Assembly (NCBI GenBank): GCA_036843405.1
Contig: DAITSJ010000016.1
Location: forward strand, 1-64,000
DNA from: DGNJ01 sp002388905
GTDB taxonomy: Bacteria > Pseudomonadota > Gammaproteobacteria > Pseudomonadales > Porticoccaceae
Direction of reading: 5' to 3'
DNA: 64,000 bases
Shown here: piece after piece, positions 27,261 through 36,925 of the stretch
How positions within the stretch are numbered: position 1 is the stretch's first letter
How the letters are laid out: each line of letters starts with the position of its first letter
Position numbers and translations under genes: made by a program
The notes under the pieces: model-generated
Told to the model about the DNA's origin: nothing
What the model saw: only the letters and a program-made list of their open reading frames with translations
The model's database searches: none

Positions 27261-28484
27261 TTATTGGACGCCGCCCTGGGTGTCCCGGTCGCGGATACCC
27301 ATCAGGTAAAGTACGCCATCCAGGCCCAGGTGGGAAATGGACTGCTTGGCAGTGGCTTTTACGATGGGCTTGGCGCGGAAAGCGATGCCCAGGCCGGCAA
27401 TGTTGAGCATGGGCAAATCGTTGGCGCCATCCCCCACGGCCACCACCTGTTCCAGGCTGATATTTTCCCGCTCGGCCAACTTCCGCAACAGTCCCGCCTT
27501 GCGCTCACCGTCAACGATGGCACCCGAAGCCCTGCCCGTGACCCGGCCATCGACGATCTCCAGGGCGTTGGCATAGACGTAATCGATACCCAACTTGCGT
27601 TGAATTTCCCGTCCGAAGAACTCGAAACCGCCGGAAATAATCGCGGTCTTGTAACCCAGCATTTTCAGCGTCGAGATAAGCTCCTCCGCGCCCTCGTTCA
27701 GGCGCAGGCGCTCGGCGACCCGGCCCAACGCGCCCTCCTCCAGGCCCTCGAGCAGGGCAATCCGGCGGCTGAAGCTCTGCTTGAAATCGAGCTCGCCGCG
27801 CATGGCCGCCTCGGTAATTCGCGACACCTCCGCGCCGACCCCGGCCTCTTCGGCCAGTTCGTCGATAACCTCGGCGTCGATCAGGGTGGAATCCATATCG
27901 AAAACCACCAGGCGGCGGTGGCGCCGGAAAATATTGTCCTCCTGGTAGGCGATATCCACATCCATTTCCGAGGCCAGTTCCAGCAGCGCCGAGCGGAAAT
28001 CGCGCAGATCGGACGGCGCGCCGCGCACGGAAAATTCCACACAGGCCTTGCTGTGGGTGTCGATCCTGTCCAGGGGGATCCGGCCGGAAAGGCGGTTGAT
28101 CTTGTCGATATTGAGACCGTGACCACTGGTGACGGCGGTAACCCGGGCGATGTATTCGGCCGTGATGCGCCGTGCCAGAAGGGTGACGATGTGGCGGGGT
28201 TTGCCCTGCTGGGCGACCCAGTGAGCGTAACTTTCCTCGGAGATGGGCTGGAAACGCACCTGCAAATCCATTTTGTGAACCTGGAAGAGTACGTCCTTCA
28301 GTACCTGCCCCGACTCCAGGTGCTGGGGAACTTCCGCCAGGATGCCCAGGGTCAGGGTGTCGTGAATCACCGCCTGGCCCACATCGAGGATATTCACGTC
28401 ATGTTGGGCGAGAACCCCGGTGACGCCGCTGGTGACTCCCGGCTTGTCCTCGCCAGTGACATTGATGAGGAGGATTTCTTTCAC
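27261..28484 (-). CDS. serB: Phosphoserine phosphatase
   Basis: This 407-residue enzyme removes phosphate from phosphoserine, the last step of serine synthesis. Two ACT-like domains fill the N-terminal half. The HAD phosphatase domain has DMDST (nucleophile D196 and D198), SGGF and the GDGANDLPML motif. I place the start at GTG 28484 (VKEILLINVTGEDKPG), which aligns with the usual N-terminus MREIVLINITGED. The ATG ten codons upstream coincides with a perfect TATAAT and would probably lie before the transcription start. Confidence 0.93.
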   Translation of the reverse strand: MKEILLINVTGEDKPGVTSGVTGVLAQHDVNILDVGQAVIHDTLTLGILAEVPQHLESGQVLKDVLFQVHKMDLQVRFQPISEESYAHWVAQQGKPRHIVTLLARRITAEYIARVTAVTSGHGLNIDKINRLSGRIPLDRIDTHSKACVEFSVRGAPSDLRDFRSALLELASEMDVDIAYQEDNIFRRHRRLVVFDMDSTLIDAEVIDELAEEAGVGAEVSRITEAAMRGELDFKQSFSRRIALLEGLEEGALGRVAERLRLNEGAEELISTLKMLGYKTAIISGGFEFFGREIQRKLGIDYVYANALEIVDGRVTGRASGAIVDGERKAGLLRKLAERENISLEQVVAVGDGANDLPMLNIAGLGIAFRAKPIVKATAKQSISHLGLDGVLYLMGIRDRDTQGGVQ

Positions 28485-28512
28485 AATACGTCCGTTGCCT
28501 GCCAAGGTCGCC

Positions 28513-28518
28513 ATTATA
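28513..28518 (-). promoter_or_regulatory. Putative -10 box (TATAAT) of serB
   Basis: The minus strand reads TATAAT here, about 29 bases before the GTG start of serB. No good -35 hexamer is seen at 16-18 bp spacing. The box overlaps an upstream in-frame ATG and so argues for the shorter SerB. Confidence 0.45.
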
Positions 28519-28566
28519 GGCGAGCCACTGTTAAGATAGTACGTCTTCGATCAAGAATGACACCCC

Positions 28567-29820
28567 ATGTTGATGCGCCCCACCGATTTCGGCAAGAGGC
28601 CCTTCGGTTTCGGATTAAAATTCGCCTCCGCCTTCGCGGTATTCGCCCTGGCCACAGGTCTGGCCCTGATCCTGATCCTCCACGGGCAGCTCATCGAGCT
28701 GGCCCGACAGCAACAGAGAACCCTGGGAGAGGCGCTGTCCGAGCAGCTTGCCGAAACCGCCCGGCAACCGCTGGTCAATGGCGATATCATCAGTCTCCAG
28801 GTGCTTCTGGACGACCTGGTTTCCGGTACGCCGCAAGTAGTGGGCGCCTACGCCTACGGGCCCGATGGCCGCCTGCTGGCGCAGGGCGGCGCTCCCCACT
28901 CGGAGTCGGAACCCGCGATATTCCGGCAACCGGTGACCTTTGAAGCCTCCCCTGCCGGGCGGGTGCGCATTGAATTGCAGAACGGCACGATGCTGGCCAG
29001 TTACCGCCAACCCCTGTGGTGGCTTGCCGGCTTGGGAGGCAGTGCCGCTCTCGTTTTCGGCCTCTGGCTCGCCAGCGCCGGCTCGGGATTGTCCCGGCGT
29101 CTGCGGGCACTCGGCCAGCGGCTACCCGCGGCGGAAGGAGAAAGCGCCGGCGACGACCTGCATATCCTCGACCAACGCCTTGAATCCCTGTTGGGCGAAC
29201 GAAACCACGCGCCCGCTGTGGAACAGGGGCCCCTGGCGGCCATCGCCTGTCTTAACCTTCCCCGATTGCGCAACCAACTGAATGCCGACCACTTCCAGGG
29301 GTTGCTGAATTCACTGGACGAGATAATCGACAGTGCTGCACTCCTCTACGACGCCGAGCGCCTGCAGGGCCGGGAAAATTGTGCCTTTGTCCGACTGCCG
29401 GCTGAAGGTGCTGAGGGCGAACTCCAGGCCCTGAACTTTTGCACAGTGGTTTCCCGGCTATGCCGCCAATGGCACACACCCATTGAACTGGCTTTTGCCG
29501 TGGCCGGGACGACAGCCGGATCCCCGACGACCCGCTGGCATCTGGACATGGAGAAAGACCGGCATTGCACCGAGTTGCTCGACCGGCTGAAAGAGGGGGC
29601 CCCCTGGGACCTGCTGATCAGCAACCGGCAGGCCAGCGACGCCCGGTTGTCCGCCACCTGCGAAACCGAGCCCCTCTATGCGGGCGCCGGCATCAGTCGC
29701 ATTGTCGGCTTCACGGCAACCCAGGACGCTTTCCTCCGCAAACAGGTCCACTTCCTGGCAGAAAAAATGGGACAGAAAACCGGGCAGGAAACACAGCCAG
29801 ATCACGCCAACCGCGCATGA
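28567..29820 (+). CDS. AhpA/YtjB-family membrane protein divergent from serB
   Basis: This 417-residue membrane protein has an N-terminal transmembrane helix (about 16-38), a periplasmic region of about 110 residues, a second helix (about 155-175, LAGLGGSAALVFGLWLAS) and a long cytoplasmic domain with no recognised motif. The N-terminal layout, with LIELARQQQRTLGEALSEQLAETARQ between the helices, and the divergent pairing with serB match the Smp/YtjB (AhpA) family. The function is unknown; YtjB-type proteins are small and this one has an extra C-terminal domain, as its Pseudomonas counterpart appears to have. Confidence 0.7.
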   Translation: MLMRPTDFGKRPFGFGLKFASAFAVFALATGLALILILHGQLIELARQQQRTLGEALSEQLAETARQPLVNGDIISLQVLLDDLVSGTPQVVGAYAYGPDGRLLAQGGAPHSESEPAIFRQPVTFEASPAGRVRIELQNGTMLASYRQPLWWLAGLGGSAALVFGLWLASAGSGLSRRLRALGQRLPAAEGESAGDDLHILDQRLESLLGERNHAPAVEQGPLAAIACLNLPRLRNQLNADHFQGLLNSLDEIIDSAALLYDAERLQGRENCAFVRLPAEGAEGELQALNFCTVVSRLCRQWHTPIELAFAVAGTTAGSPTTRWHLDMEKDRHCTELLDRLKEGAPWDLLISNRQASDARLSATCETEPLYAGAGISRIVGFTATQDAFLRKQVHFLAEKMGQKTGQETQPDHANRA

Positions 29821-29921
29821 CCACCGGATCACAGCCGGCGATCGTCCCACGGATGCCCAGCTATCTTTAGGCCGGCTTTTACTCTAGACTCGCTGCTTTA
29901 GGGTAAAACCGAGGTGGTTCC

Positions 29922-31187
29922 ATGCGCTACCGGCTCTTCGACACTTATGCCCGTTTGATGTCCCCCATCAACAAGACGCTCGATCTTACCTATACGGCGG
30001 TCGAGCACCTGCCTTTTTCGAATTCCCGCCTGGGCAGAACCTACAAGGCCGGTATCGAAACGGCTATCCGCCTGGTAAAGCACTATCCCAAACTGGGTTT
30101 CGACTATGCCCCGGTGGAGATCGAGGGAGTCGAGCACCCGGTAACCGAAGAAACGGTGCTGACGAAGCCCTTCTGCCATCTGCTCCACTTTCGTCGGGAG
30201 GGGCTTTCGACCAACGCACCGAAAGTGCTCTTTGTGGCAGCCCTGTCGGGGCATCATGCGACGCTGTCCAAGGACACGTTCCGGGCTTTTCTCAAGGACT
30301 ATGACGTCTATGTGACGGACTGGCTGGATGCGCGGGACGTGCCGCTTTCCGAGGGCAAATTCGGGGTTGAAGAATACGTTCAGTATCTGGAGGAATTCCT
30401 GGAGTTTCTGGGGCCGGGCACCCATGCCGTGGGGCTTTGCCAGGCGGGGCCTCCCCTGCTGTGCGCCACCGCCTATATGGCCAGGCACAACAACCCGGCG
30501 CGACCCGCCAGCCTGACCCTGATCGCCGCCCCAATCGACAACCGGGTCAACCCCACCAACAAGCTGGCGAAATTTACCGATTTACTGACCACGAAAATAT
30601 CGTTCCTGAAAGGTGTCGCCATCCACAAGGTCCCCGCCCGCTATCCAGGCGCCGGACGTCGCGTTTACCCGGGCGTTCTCCAACTGGGCGGTTTTATGAC
30701 CCTTAACCTGACCAGCCACATCCAGAAAAACATCGACTTCATCCGGAATATTATCGCCGACAACGAAGAGGACGCCGACAAGCACCGGGATTTCTACGAC
30801 GAGTACATGGCCGTGCTCGACATGGATGCCGATTATTACCTGGAGACGGTGGAGCGTGTTTTCCTCGAGCAGCAACTGCCCCGCGGCATCATGGAATACA
30901 AGGGGGAAAAGGTGGACTGCGGCGAGATCACCGACGTGCCCATACTGACCATGGAAGGCGCGGAGGATGACATGGTCAGCATAGGGCAAACCCAGGCTGC
31001 GCTCTCCCTGTGCCCGAACCTCCCGGCGCGCATGAAAAAGCACCATGTTCAGCGCAATGTGGGTCACTACGGTATTTTCAGTGGCCGGTTCTTCAGAAAG
31101 GAAGTGGTCCCGGTTATCACCACATGGATCAACAAATACCGCCTGAAACCGGTGGATACCCAAATACCCGCTATCCGGCAGTCCTGA
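29922..31187 (+). CDS. phaZ: Intracellular polyhydroxybutyrate depolymerase
   Basis: This 421-residue alpha/beta-hydrolase-like enzyme mobilises stored polyhydroxyalkanoate inside the cell. The nucleophile elbow is GLCQAG with cysteine C173 instead of serine, as in the Ralstonia PhaZ1 type. A downstream acid (TMEGAEDDMVS) and histidine (GHYGIFSG) complete the triad. There is no signal peptide, so it acts on intracellular granules. GAGGTGG precedes the ATG. It lies next to an SDR dehydrogenase and two PHA synthases. Confidence 0.92.
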   Translation: MRYRLFDTYARLMSPINKTLDLTYTAVEHLPFSNSRLGRTYKAGIETAIRLVKHYPKLGFDYAPVEIEGVEHPVTEETVLTKPFCHLLHFRREGLSTNAPKVLFVAALSGHHATLSKDTFRAFLKDYDVYVTDWLDARDVPLSEGKFGVEEYVQYLEEFLEFLGPGTHAVGLCQAGPPLLCATAYMARHNNPARPASLTLIAAPIDNRVNPTNKLAKFTDLLTTKISFLKGVAIHKVPARYPGAGRRVYPGVLQLGGFMTLNLTSHIQKNIDFIRNIIADNEEDADKHRDFYDEYMAVLDMDADYYLETVERVFLEQQLPRGIMEYKGEKVDCGEITDVPILTMEGAEDDMVSIGQTQAALSLCPNLPARMKKHHVQRNVGHYGIFSGRFFRKEVVPVITTWINKYRLKPVDTQIPAIRQS

Positions 31188-31307
31188 TCCCGACTCAGCG
31201 GCCGCAGTATTGCCGGTTCACCAAGGACGCCGAGCCGGCAGCCAGCGGCGACACCCTTTCTGACTTCGCAAGAACTCGATAGTGATTGGGAAACCCAGCC
31301 GTTTTTA

Positions 31308-32069
31308 TCAGGACAGCCTCTGCATATCCCCATCAATGGGAAGCATTTGCCCGGATATGGACTTGCCGTGATCCGACGCCAGGAAGACCGCCAGCGCGGC
31401 AATATCCTTCGGGTCCACAAGCTGCTTGAGTGACTGATTGGCCAATGACGCCTGCCGGACCTCATCGACCGTCTGCCCGCTTACCCGGGCGCGCCCTTCA
31501 AAGACGCGCTGGAGCCGCTCGCCATCCACAGTACCCGGAAGAATGGCATTGGCGCGAATGCCGTACTCGCCCAACTCAATGGCAAGGGTCTTGGTAAAGC
31601 CGACGAGGGCCCATTTGGACGCCGCATAGGGGCTTCGGTTGGCATAACCGAATCTGCCGGCCGCCGACGACATAATGACAATCACCCCCGACGGCGATTT
31701 TTTCAGGTGCGGAATGGCCAGACGGGTGAAATTGAAAGTGCCACTGGTATTGACCTGAAAAACCTTTTCCCAGTCATCGGGATCCATTTCCTCCACGGGC
31801 AGTGTAGGGCCGGCGATTCCGGCGTTGTTAACCAGCACATCCAGACCGCCGAGCGCCTCCACCGCCCGCTTAACCGTTAATTCGATTTGGTCGCGCCTGG
31901 CGATGTCGCAAACCCCCGTTGCCAGTCCGGGAATCTCCCGGGCCAGGTCCTCCAGCCCCTTTTCATCGATATCGCAGACAAATACCCGGGCGCCCTCCAC
32001 TGCGAAAGCGCGGGTAATCTCCCGGCCGATGCCGGAAGCGCCGGCTGTTACCAAGACCCGTTGTGTCAT
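31308..32069 (-). CDS. Short-chain dehydrogenase/reductase near the PHA genes
   Basis: This 253-residue classical SDR has the cofactor motif TAGASGIG (residues 8-15), DNA-binding-like NNAG near 82-85, catalytic Ser in VIMSSAAG and YAASK near residue 151. An acidic D34-I-D after the second strand suggests NAD+ rather than NADP+. It lies 150 bases after phaC1 on the same strand and converges on phaZ, so oxidation of 3-hydroxybutyrate or another hydroxyacid from PHA turnover is possible, but substrate cannot be read from the sequence. Confidence 0.85.
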   Translation of the reverse strand: MTQRVLVTAGASGIGREITRAFAVEGARVFVCDIDEKGLEDLAREIPGLATGVCDIARRDQIELTVKRAVEALGGLDVLVNNAGIAGPTLPVEEMDPDDWEKVFQVNTSGTFNFTRLAIPHLKKSPSGVIVIMSSAAGRFGYANRSPYAASKWALVGFTKTLAIELGEYGIRANAILPGTVDGERLQRVFEGRARVSGQTVDEVRQASLANQSLKQLVDPKDIAALAVFLASDHGKSISGQMLPIDGDMQRLS

Positions 32070-32219
32070 CCTTCACTCCATGTTTCTTTGCAAGCACTTG
32101 CTGCACAAAAGCCTATGGTTGCCTTCAGGCGACTCTGAAGGACCACGTTTAAAGAATACCGATAATTGCCTATTTATTCAGCGCAGCCAGTAAGAGCAGA
32201 TATCGTTGACAAGGGCCGG

Positions 32220-33983
32220 CTATGTGCGCACATAACTGCCCGGCGCGGGGTCCAGGACCGGATAACGCGTATTCCCCAGTTTTTTCGGGGCACGCCGGGT
32301 CTTGCCGACCGTTTGGATCACCCAGTCCCCCCAGGGCTGCCACCAGGTTCCCTGCTCCTGGCGGGCGGACTGAGCCCATTCGCCCGCTTCCTCGTTCTCG
32401 ACCGGCCCGATCAGGTATCTGGCCTTGGGGTTGTTGGGGGGATTTATCAGTCCCGCGATATGCCCGGCATTACTCAATACAAACGTGCTTTTTCCGGGAA
32501 TCAACTGGCAGGTACGGTAACAGCCCCGCCAGGGTGTCAGGTGATCGGCATCCGCGCCCACGACAAATGTTTCCAGTTCAATGGTGGAAAGATCCACGGG
32601 ATAACCCATCACCTGGAATTCCCCCGGCTTGCAAAGGAGGTTGTGTTCGTAGAGGCTCAAAAACTGCTTGTGGAGGGCGTAAGGCAGGTTTGTACTGTCG
32701 TCGTTCCAGTAGAGGATATCAAAAGGCGGGGGCTCGTTGCCGAGCAGGTAATTATTAACCCAGTAGCGCCAGACCAGGTCATTGGGCCGCATCCAGTTAA
32801 AGGTATTGCCCAGGGACCGGCCCGGCAGTATGCCTTTCGATTCACTGCGCTTGTGGGTGAGGTTCATGATGGATTTTTCGTGAAAGGCGCCCAGGGGGCA
32901 GGGCACGTCGAAATCCAGGAGCGTCACCACATAGGCCGCATGCCTTACTCTTTTGTCGCCGCGAGCCGCCATGATGTTCAACAGGAGAGTGGCGGTGATG
33001 CCCCCGGCACAAACACCCACCAGATTCAGTGTTTTGCTCCGGAAAATGCTGCAAATGGCATCCAGGGCTTCAAAACAGGCCGAAATATAAGTATCGAAAT
33101 CCCAGTCCCGTTGTGCCGGCCCCGGGTTTCTCCAGCTCACGATAAAAACCGGAACACCCCGTCCCAGGGCGTACTCGACGAAACTCCGGCCCGGGGCCAT
33201 GTCCATAAAATAGTAGCGGCTGATCTGCGGCGGGAGAATCAGGGTGGGCTCGGCCAGTACTTCCGAGGTGACGGGTTGGTACTGGATAAGTTCGAGCACC
33301 TCGTTTCTGAAGACAACCGCGCCCGGCGTCGCGGCCAGATCCCTGCCCACTTCGAACTGTTCCGGTAGCGCATGGCGGGGCAATGTTCGCCCCTCTGCCA
33401 GGTCCCCGATGAAATGACGGGCTCCCTTGAGCAGGCTGGCGCCCCCGCTTTTTACTGCCTTGTCGACTACCGCCGGGTTGGTCAGCAAATAGTTGCTGGG
33501 GGAGGCCGAGGAAAGGAGGATCTCGGTCAGGAAGCGAACATGCTCCCGGTTGCGCCAGTCGTCACTGCGCTCTTCCTTGTCGACCAACCCCCGGATGGTA
33601 TCGGACCAGGCCAGATAGCCCTGGGAAAGACGCCGGTAGAGAGGATTGGTTTGCCAGGCGGGGTCCTTGAAACGCACATCCTGCCTGGCTGGCTGGCGGT
33701 CCGATTTTCCCGCCATGATGCCCGACAATTCGGAGGTCAGTGCGCCGGTGCTTTTGGCAATATCCCTGGCACTGATATTGCCTGCCACGGTCGCGAAGGT
33801 CTTCAACGTGCGGCTCAGATGGCCGCCCCTGAAAAACCCGTCGCCTGAATCCTGCCCGGCATGGCTTTCCTTTCTTTGTGCCGGTGTGCTCTCGGTCTTG
33901 TCCCGACGGGAACCTTTGGATTTCCCGGCGCGGGAAGCTCCGCCGGCACTCTTCTGGCCGGGTGGCCTTTTGCGTTGTGCCAT
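32220..33983 (-). CDS. phaC: Poly(3-hydroxyalkanoate) synthase, class II-like
   Basis: This 587-residue polymerase has the lipase-like box GVCAGG with catalytic cysteine near residue 325, a downstream DADHLTPW (Asp) and SNAGHIAG (His). The segments FRNEVLELIQYQPVT and FIVSWRNPGPAQRDWDFDTYI look closer to the medium-chain class II synthases of Pseudomonas than to the Ralstonia type. The first about 45 residues are very basic and low-complexity (Lys, Arg, Ser, Gly), unusual for the family. The start is the ATG at 33983; a TTG two codons earlier is possible. It is divergent from phaB-phaC2. Confidence 0.92.
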   Translation of the reverse strand: MAQRKRPPGQKSAGGASRAGKSKGSRRDKTESTPAQRKESHAGQDSGDGFFRGGHLSRTLKTFATVAGNISARDIAKSTGALTSELSGIMAGKSDRQPARQDVRFKDPAWQTNPLYRRLSQGYLAWSDTIRGLVDKEERSDDWRNREHVRFLTEILLSSASPSNYLLTNPAVVDKAVKSGGASLLKGARHFIGDLAEGRTLPRHALPEQFEVGRDLAATPGAVVFRNEVLELIQYQPVTSEVLAEPTLILPPQISRYYFMDMAPGRSFVEYALGRGVPVFIVSWRNPGPAQRDWDFDTYISACFEALDAICSIFRSKTLNLVGVCAGGITATLLLNIMAARGDKRVRHAAYVVTLLDFDVPCPLGAFHEKSIMNLTHKRSESKGILPGRSLGNTFNWMRPNDLVWRYWVNNYLLGNEPPPFDILYWNDDSTNLPYALHKQFLSLYEHNLLCKPGEFQVMGYPVDLSTIELETFVVGADADHLTPWRGCYRTCQLIPGKSTFVLSNAGHIAGLINPPNNPKARYLIGPVENEEAGEWAQSARQEQGTWWQPWGDWVIQTVGKTRRAPKKLGNTRYPVLDPAPGSYVRT

Positions 33984-34320
33984 AGACAATACTTAGTATT
34001 TAGAGGCTTTAGTAGCGAAGTATAGTCCAGCGCGGAGCGGTTACCCGGGAAATCCATGGTCCCGCAAACCCCTGTGTCAGAACAAGCCCGCGGATACCCC
34101 AGAGTCTCAGTGGTCAGAACCACCGCCGCACCAATTGCCCTTGACTAACCCACAGGCTATTGTGGAAAGATGTATAGTTAAGGTACCCGGTCCCCGGCGA
34201 AGGCGGGTCGAAAAGGGACTAAATTGGCACCAACAAGGGCTTCCTCTAGAGGTCGCTTACATTCCCGCTCTCATTCCAGCCAAACAGTTTGGGCTTCTCA
34301 TCGTTATAAGAGGGTATGTT
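33984..34320. other. Intergenic control region between divergent phaC and phaB
   Basis: This 337-bp spacer has no convincing gene. A TATACT that could serve as -10 for the left-hand phaC is on the minus strand near 34020-34026, without a good -35. On the + strand TTGGCAC at 34224-34230 recalls a sigma54 -24 element, but the downstream GC is one base too far. ATAAGAGGG just before 34321 is the ribosome site of phaB. Confidence 0.5.
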
Positions 34321-35043
34321 ATGGGTAGGTTAGCAGTGGTAACGGGGGGGACTCGCGGGATTGGGGAGGCAATCGCCTTGCTCCTGAAGGAATCCGGCTA
34401 TCAGGTCGTAGCCAACTATGGGAGTAACGACGACCGGGCGAAGGCCTTCGAACAGGCGGCGGGCATCCCCATCAAGAAATTCGACGTCAGCGACTTCGAA
34501 TCCTGCCGACAAGCCATCGACGAAATCGTCACCGAGCACGGTCCGATCGACATCGTCGTCAACAACGCCGGGGTTACCCGGGACAGCACACTGCACAAGA
34601 TGCCACCGGAAAACTGGCAGACCGTGATCCAGACAAATCTCAGCTCCTGCTATAACATGAGCAGGTGCGTCATCGAGGGCATGCGCGCGCGGGGCTTTGG
34701 CCGGATCGTCAATATCGGCTCCATGAACGGCCAGGCGGGACAGTACGGACAGGTCAATTACGCAGCGGCCAAATCGGGCATCCATGGTTTCACCAAGGCC
34801 CTGGCCCAGGAGGGCGCGGCCAGGGGCGTCACGGTCAATGCCGTGGCGCCGGGCTACGTGGAAACGGATATGGTTCGGGCCGTCCCCCCCGAGGTACTGG
34901 AGAAAATCGTCGCCCAGATCCCCGTGGGACGCATGGGAAGGGCCAGGGACATTGCCCGTGCCGTTCTTTTCCTGGTCAGTGATGAATCGGATTTCATCAC
35001 CGGCTCCACCATTTCTGTCAACGGCGGCCAGCACATGTACTGA
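34321..35043 (+). CDS. phaB: Acetoacetyl-CoA reductase
   Basis: This 240-residue NADPH-dependent SDR makes (R)-3-hydroxybutyryl-CoA, the monomer for PHA synthase. It opens MGRLAVVTGGTRGIGEAIA and has NNAGVTRDSTLHKM, SMNGQAGQYGQVNYAAAKSG and GYVETDMV, the pattern of PhaB. AAGAGGG upstream fixes the ATG at 34321; the frame is open further upstream but without family sequence. phaC2 follows after 40 bases, so the two are probably one operon. No phaA thiolase is present nearby. Confidence 0.95.
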   Translation: MGRLAVVTGGTRGIGEAIALLLKESGYQVVANYGSNDDRAKAFEQAAGIPIKKFDVSDFESCRQAIDEIVTEHGPIDIVVNNAGVTRDSTLHKMPPENWQTVIQTNLSSCYNMSRCVIEGMRARGFGRIVNIGSMNGQAGQYGQVNYAAAKSGIHGFTKALAQEGAARGVTVNAVAPGYVETDMVRAVPPEVLEKIVAQIPVGRMGRARDIARAVLFLVSDESDFITGSTISVNGGQHMY

Positions 35044-35083
35044 CGCCGGCGACTCATTCGGAATCGGGACATCAACAGTTATT

Positions 35084-36847
35084 ATGGATAACGGGCGTCA
35101 CTCCAACGAAAATCTCCTTGCGAAACAACTAGAGGGCGTCCTTGAAAAGACAGTAAATCGCCGGCCCCGCTCCCCGGAGGAGGCCGACAATGCCCTGCGC
35201 GCCGCCGTTGTCAAGATAACCGGCGGCATGTCGCCGATTCAGGTGGTGTTGGCCTATATGGACTGGCTGGCCCACCTGGCGCTGTCTCCGGGAAAACGCC
35301 GCCAGCTATGGGAAAGTCTGCGCGACAAAATCCTGGAACTGCGTCGACGCGCCGGGGATGACGGCCAGCCCCCGCCCTCCGCGTTCTCAAGCGCGCCATG
35401 GCGGGAAGCGCCCTTCGACCTTCTGGCCGCGGCTTACCTGTCGGTGAGGGAATGGGTGGCGGAGGCGTCGAGGGGTGTGAGCGGCGTCGAGGAATACCAC
35501 GAGGAGCTGGTGGCCTTTATCAACGAGCAGATACTGGAAGCCCTGTCCCCCGCCAACTTTCCCCTCACCAACCCCGAAGTGCTGGCTACCACCCGCCGGG
35601 AGAAGGGGGCGAACCTGCTTCGGGGTGCCGGCCATCTCGCCCTGGACCTGGCCGCCAAGGTCAGCGGCGACAATCGCGCGAAGATGGGCGACTACCGGGT
35701 CGGGGAAAACCTGGCGACGACCCCCGGCAAGGTAATCTACCGCAACGAACTGATCGAGCTGATCCAGTACAGCCCGACCACGGAAAAGGTCGCCAAGGAA
35801 CCCGTCCTCATCGTACCGGCCTGGGTGATGAAGTACTACATCCTCGACCTCTCGCCCCACAACTCGCTGGTGCGGTACCTGGTATCCCAGGGCAAGACGG
35901 TGTTCATGATCTCCTGGAAAAACCCCTCCGAAAAAGACCGCAACCTGGACCTGGACCAGTATCTGCAGCGGGGTTTGTTCGAGGCTGTCCGGGCCGTCAG
36001 GGCTGTGCGCCCCAGCGCCAGGATCAACGCCGTGGGTTACTGCATCGGGGGCACGTTACTGGCCATCGGCGCCGCCACCCTGGCCCGGGAGGACGACGAT
36101 ACCCTGAACAGTATCAGCCTGTTTGCCGCCCAGGTGGACTTTACCGAACCGGGCCCCATCAACCGCATGATCAGCCAGAGCCAGGTGGCCTTTCTCAGCA
36201 GCCAGATGTGGGCGGACGGCTACCTGGACTCGGACTCCATGGCCGCCTCTTTTATGTCGCTGCGCTCCCGGGAACTGATCTGGCAGCCAACGGTGTCCCG
36301 CTATTATCTGGGCAGGGACGATAAACCGAACGACCTGATGGCCTGGAACGCGGACGGCACCCGCATGCCCTACAAGATGCACTCCCGCTATCTCCGGGAG
36401 CTTTACCTGGAAAACCGGCTGGCGGAATCGAAATTCGAGGTGGACGGCAAGCCGGTGTCGCTGCTGGACATCCGCGCACCCCTGTTCGCCGTGGGCACAA
36501 CCACGGATCATGTCGCCCCCTGGAAATCCGTGTTCAAGATCAACCGCCTGACCCAGACAGAAGTAACTTTCCTGCTCACCAGCGGGGGCCACAATGCCGG
36601 CATCGTCAGTGGACCCAGCCATCCCCGACGCCAGTACCAGGTAGCGACCCGCAAGCCCGGCGACAAATACACGGACCCCGATACCTGGGTGGCACGGCAA
36701 GCCGTGAATCAGGGGTCCTGGTGGCCGGAATGGGAACGATGGCTCGATGGCCAGTGCACCTCCCGGCTGAAACCGCCCCGCACCGGCGCCGCCGGGAAGG
36801 GTTACGGGGTACTCTGCGACGCCCCGGGCACCTATGTCTTTACTTAA
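35084..36847 (+). CDS. phaC: Second poly(3-hydroxyalkanoate) synthase, class I-like
   Basis: This 587-residue PHA synthase has GYCIGG with catalytic cysteine C320, TTTDHVAPW carrying the acid and SGGHNAGIV carrying the histidine. KYYILDLSPHNSLVRYLVSQG and VFMISWKNPSEKD resemble class I (short-chain) enzymes. It differs widely from the other synthase on the opposite side of phaB, so the pair is not a recent duplication. The ATG at 35084 begins a fresh N-terminus 40 bases after phaB; the open frame reaching back into phaB is not coding. Confidence 0.93.
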   Translation: MDNGRHSNENLLAKQLEGVLEKTVNRRPRSPEEADNALRAAVVKITGGMSPIQVVLAYMDWLAHLALSPGKRRQLWESLRDKILELRRRAGDDGQPPPSAFSSAPWREAPFDLLAAAYLSVREWVAEASRGVSGVEEYHEELVAFINEQILEALSPANFPLTNPEVLATTRREKGANLLRGAGHLALDLAAKVSGDNRAKMGDYRVGENLATTPGKVIYRNELIELIQYSPTTEKVAKEPVLIVPAWVMKYYILDLSPHNSLVRYLVSQGKTVFMISWKNPSEKDRNLDLDQYLQRGLFEAVRAVRAVRPSARINAVGYCIGGTLLAIGAATLAREDDDTLNSISLFAAQVDFTEPGPINRMISQSQVAFLSSQMWADGYLDSDSMAASFMSLRSRELIWQPTVSRYYLGRDDKPNDLMAWNADGTRMPYKMHSRYLRELYLENRLAESKFEVDGKPVSLLDIRAPLFAVGTTTDHVAPWKSVFKINRLTQTEVTFLLTSGGHNAGIVSGPSHPRRQYQVATRKPGDKYTDPDTWVARQAVNQGSWWPEWERWLDGQCTSRLKPPRTGAAGKGYGVLCDAPGTYVFT

Positions 36848-36925
36848 CGGATCGGCGCTGACGCGGTACCGCCGCCCTGCTACAATCCTCCGCCCCGAAA
36901 CCCGCGCCAGACCGAACCACCGAGC

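Noticed and set aside
34224..34240. A possible sigma54 promoter before phaB (TTGGCAC followed by GGGC).
   Set aside because: The GC of the -12 element is one base too far from the -24 GG, and sigma54 spacing is strict.
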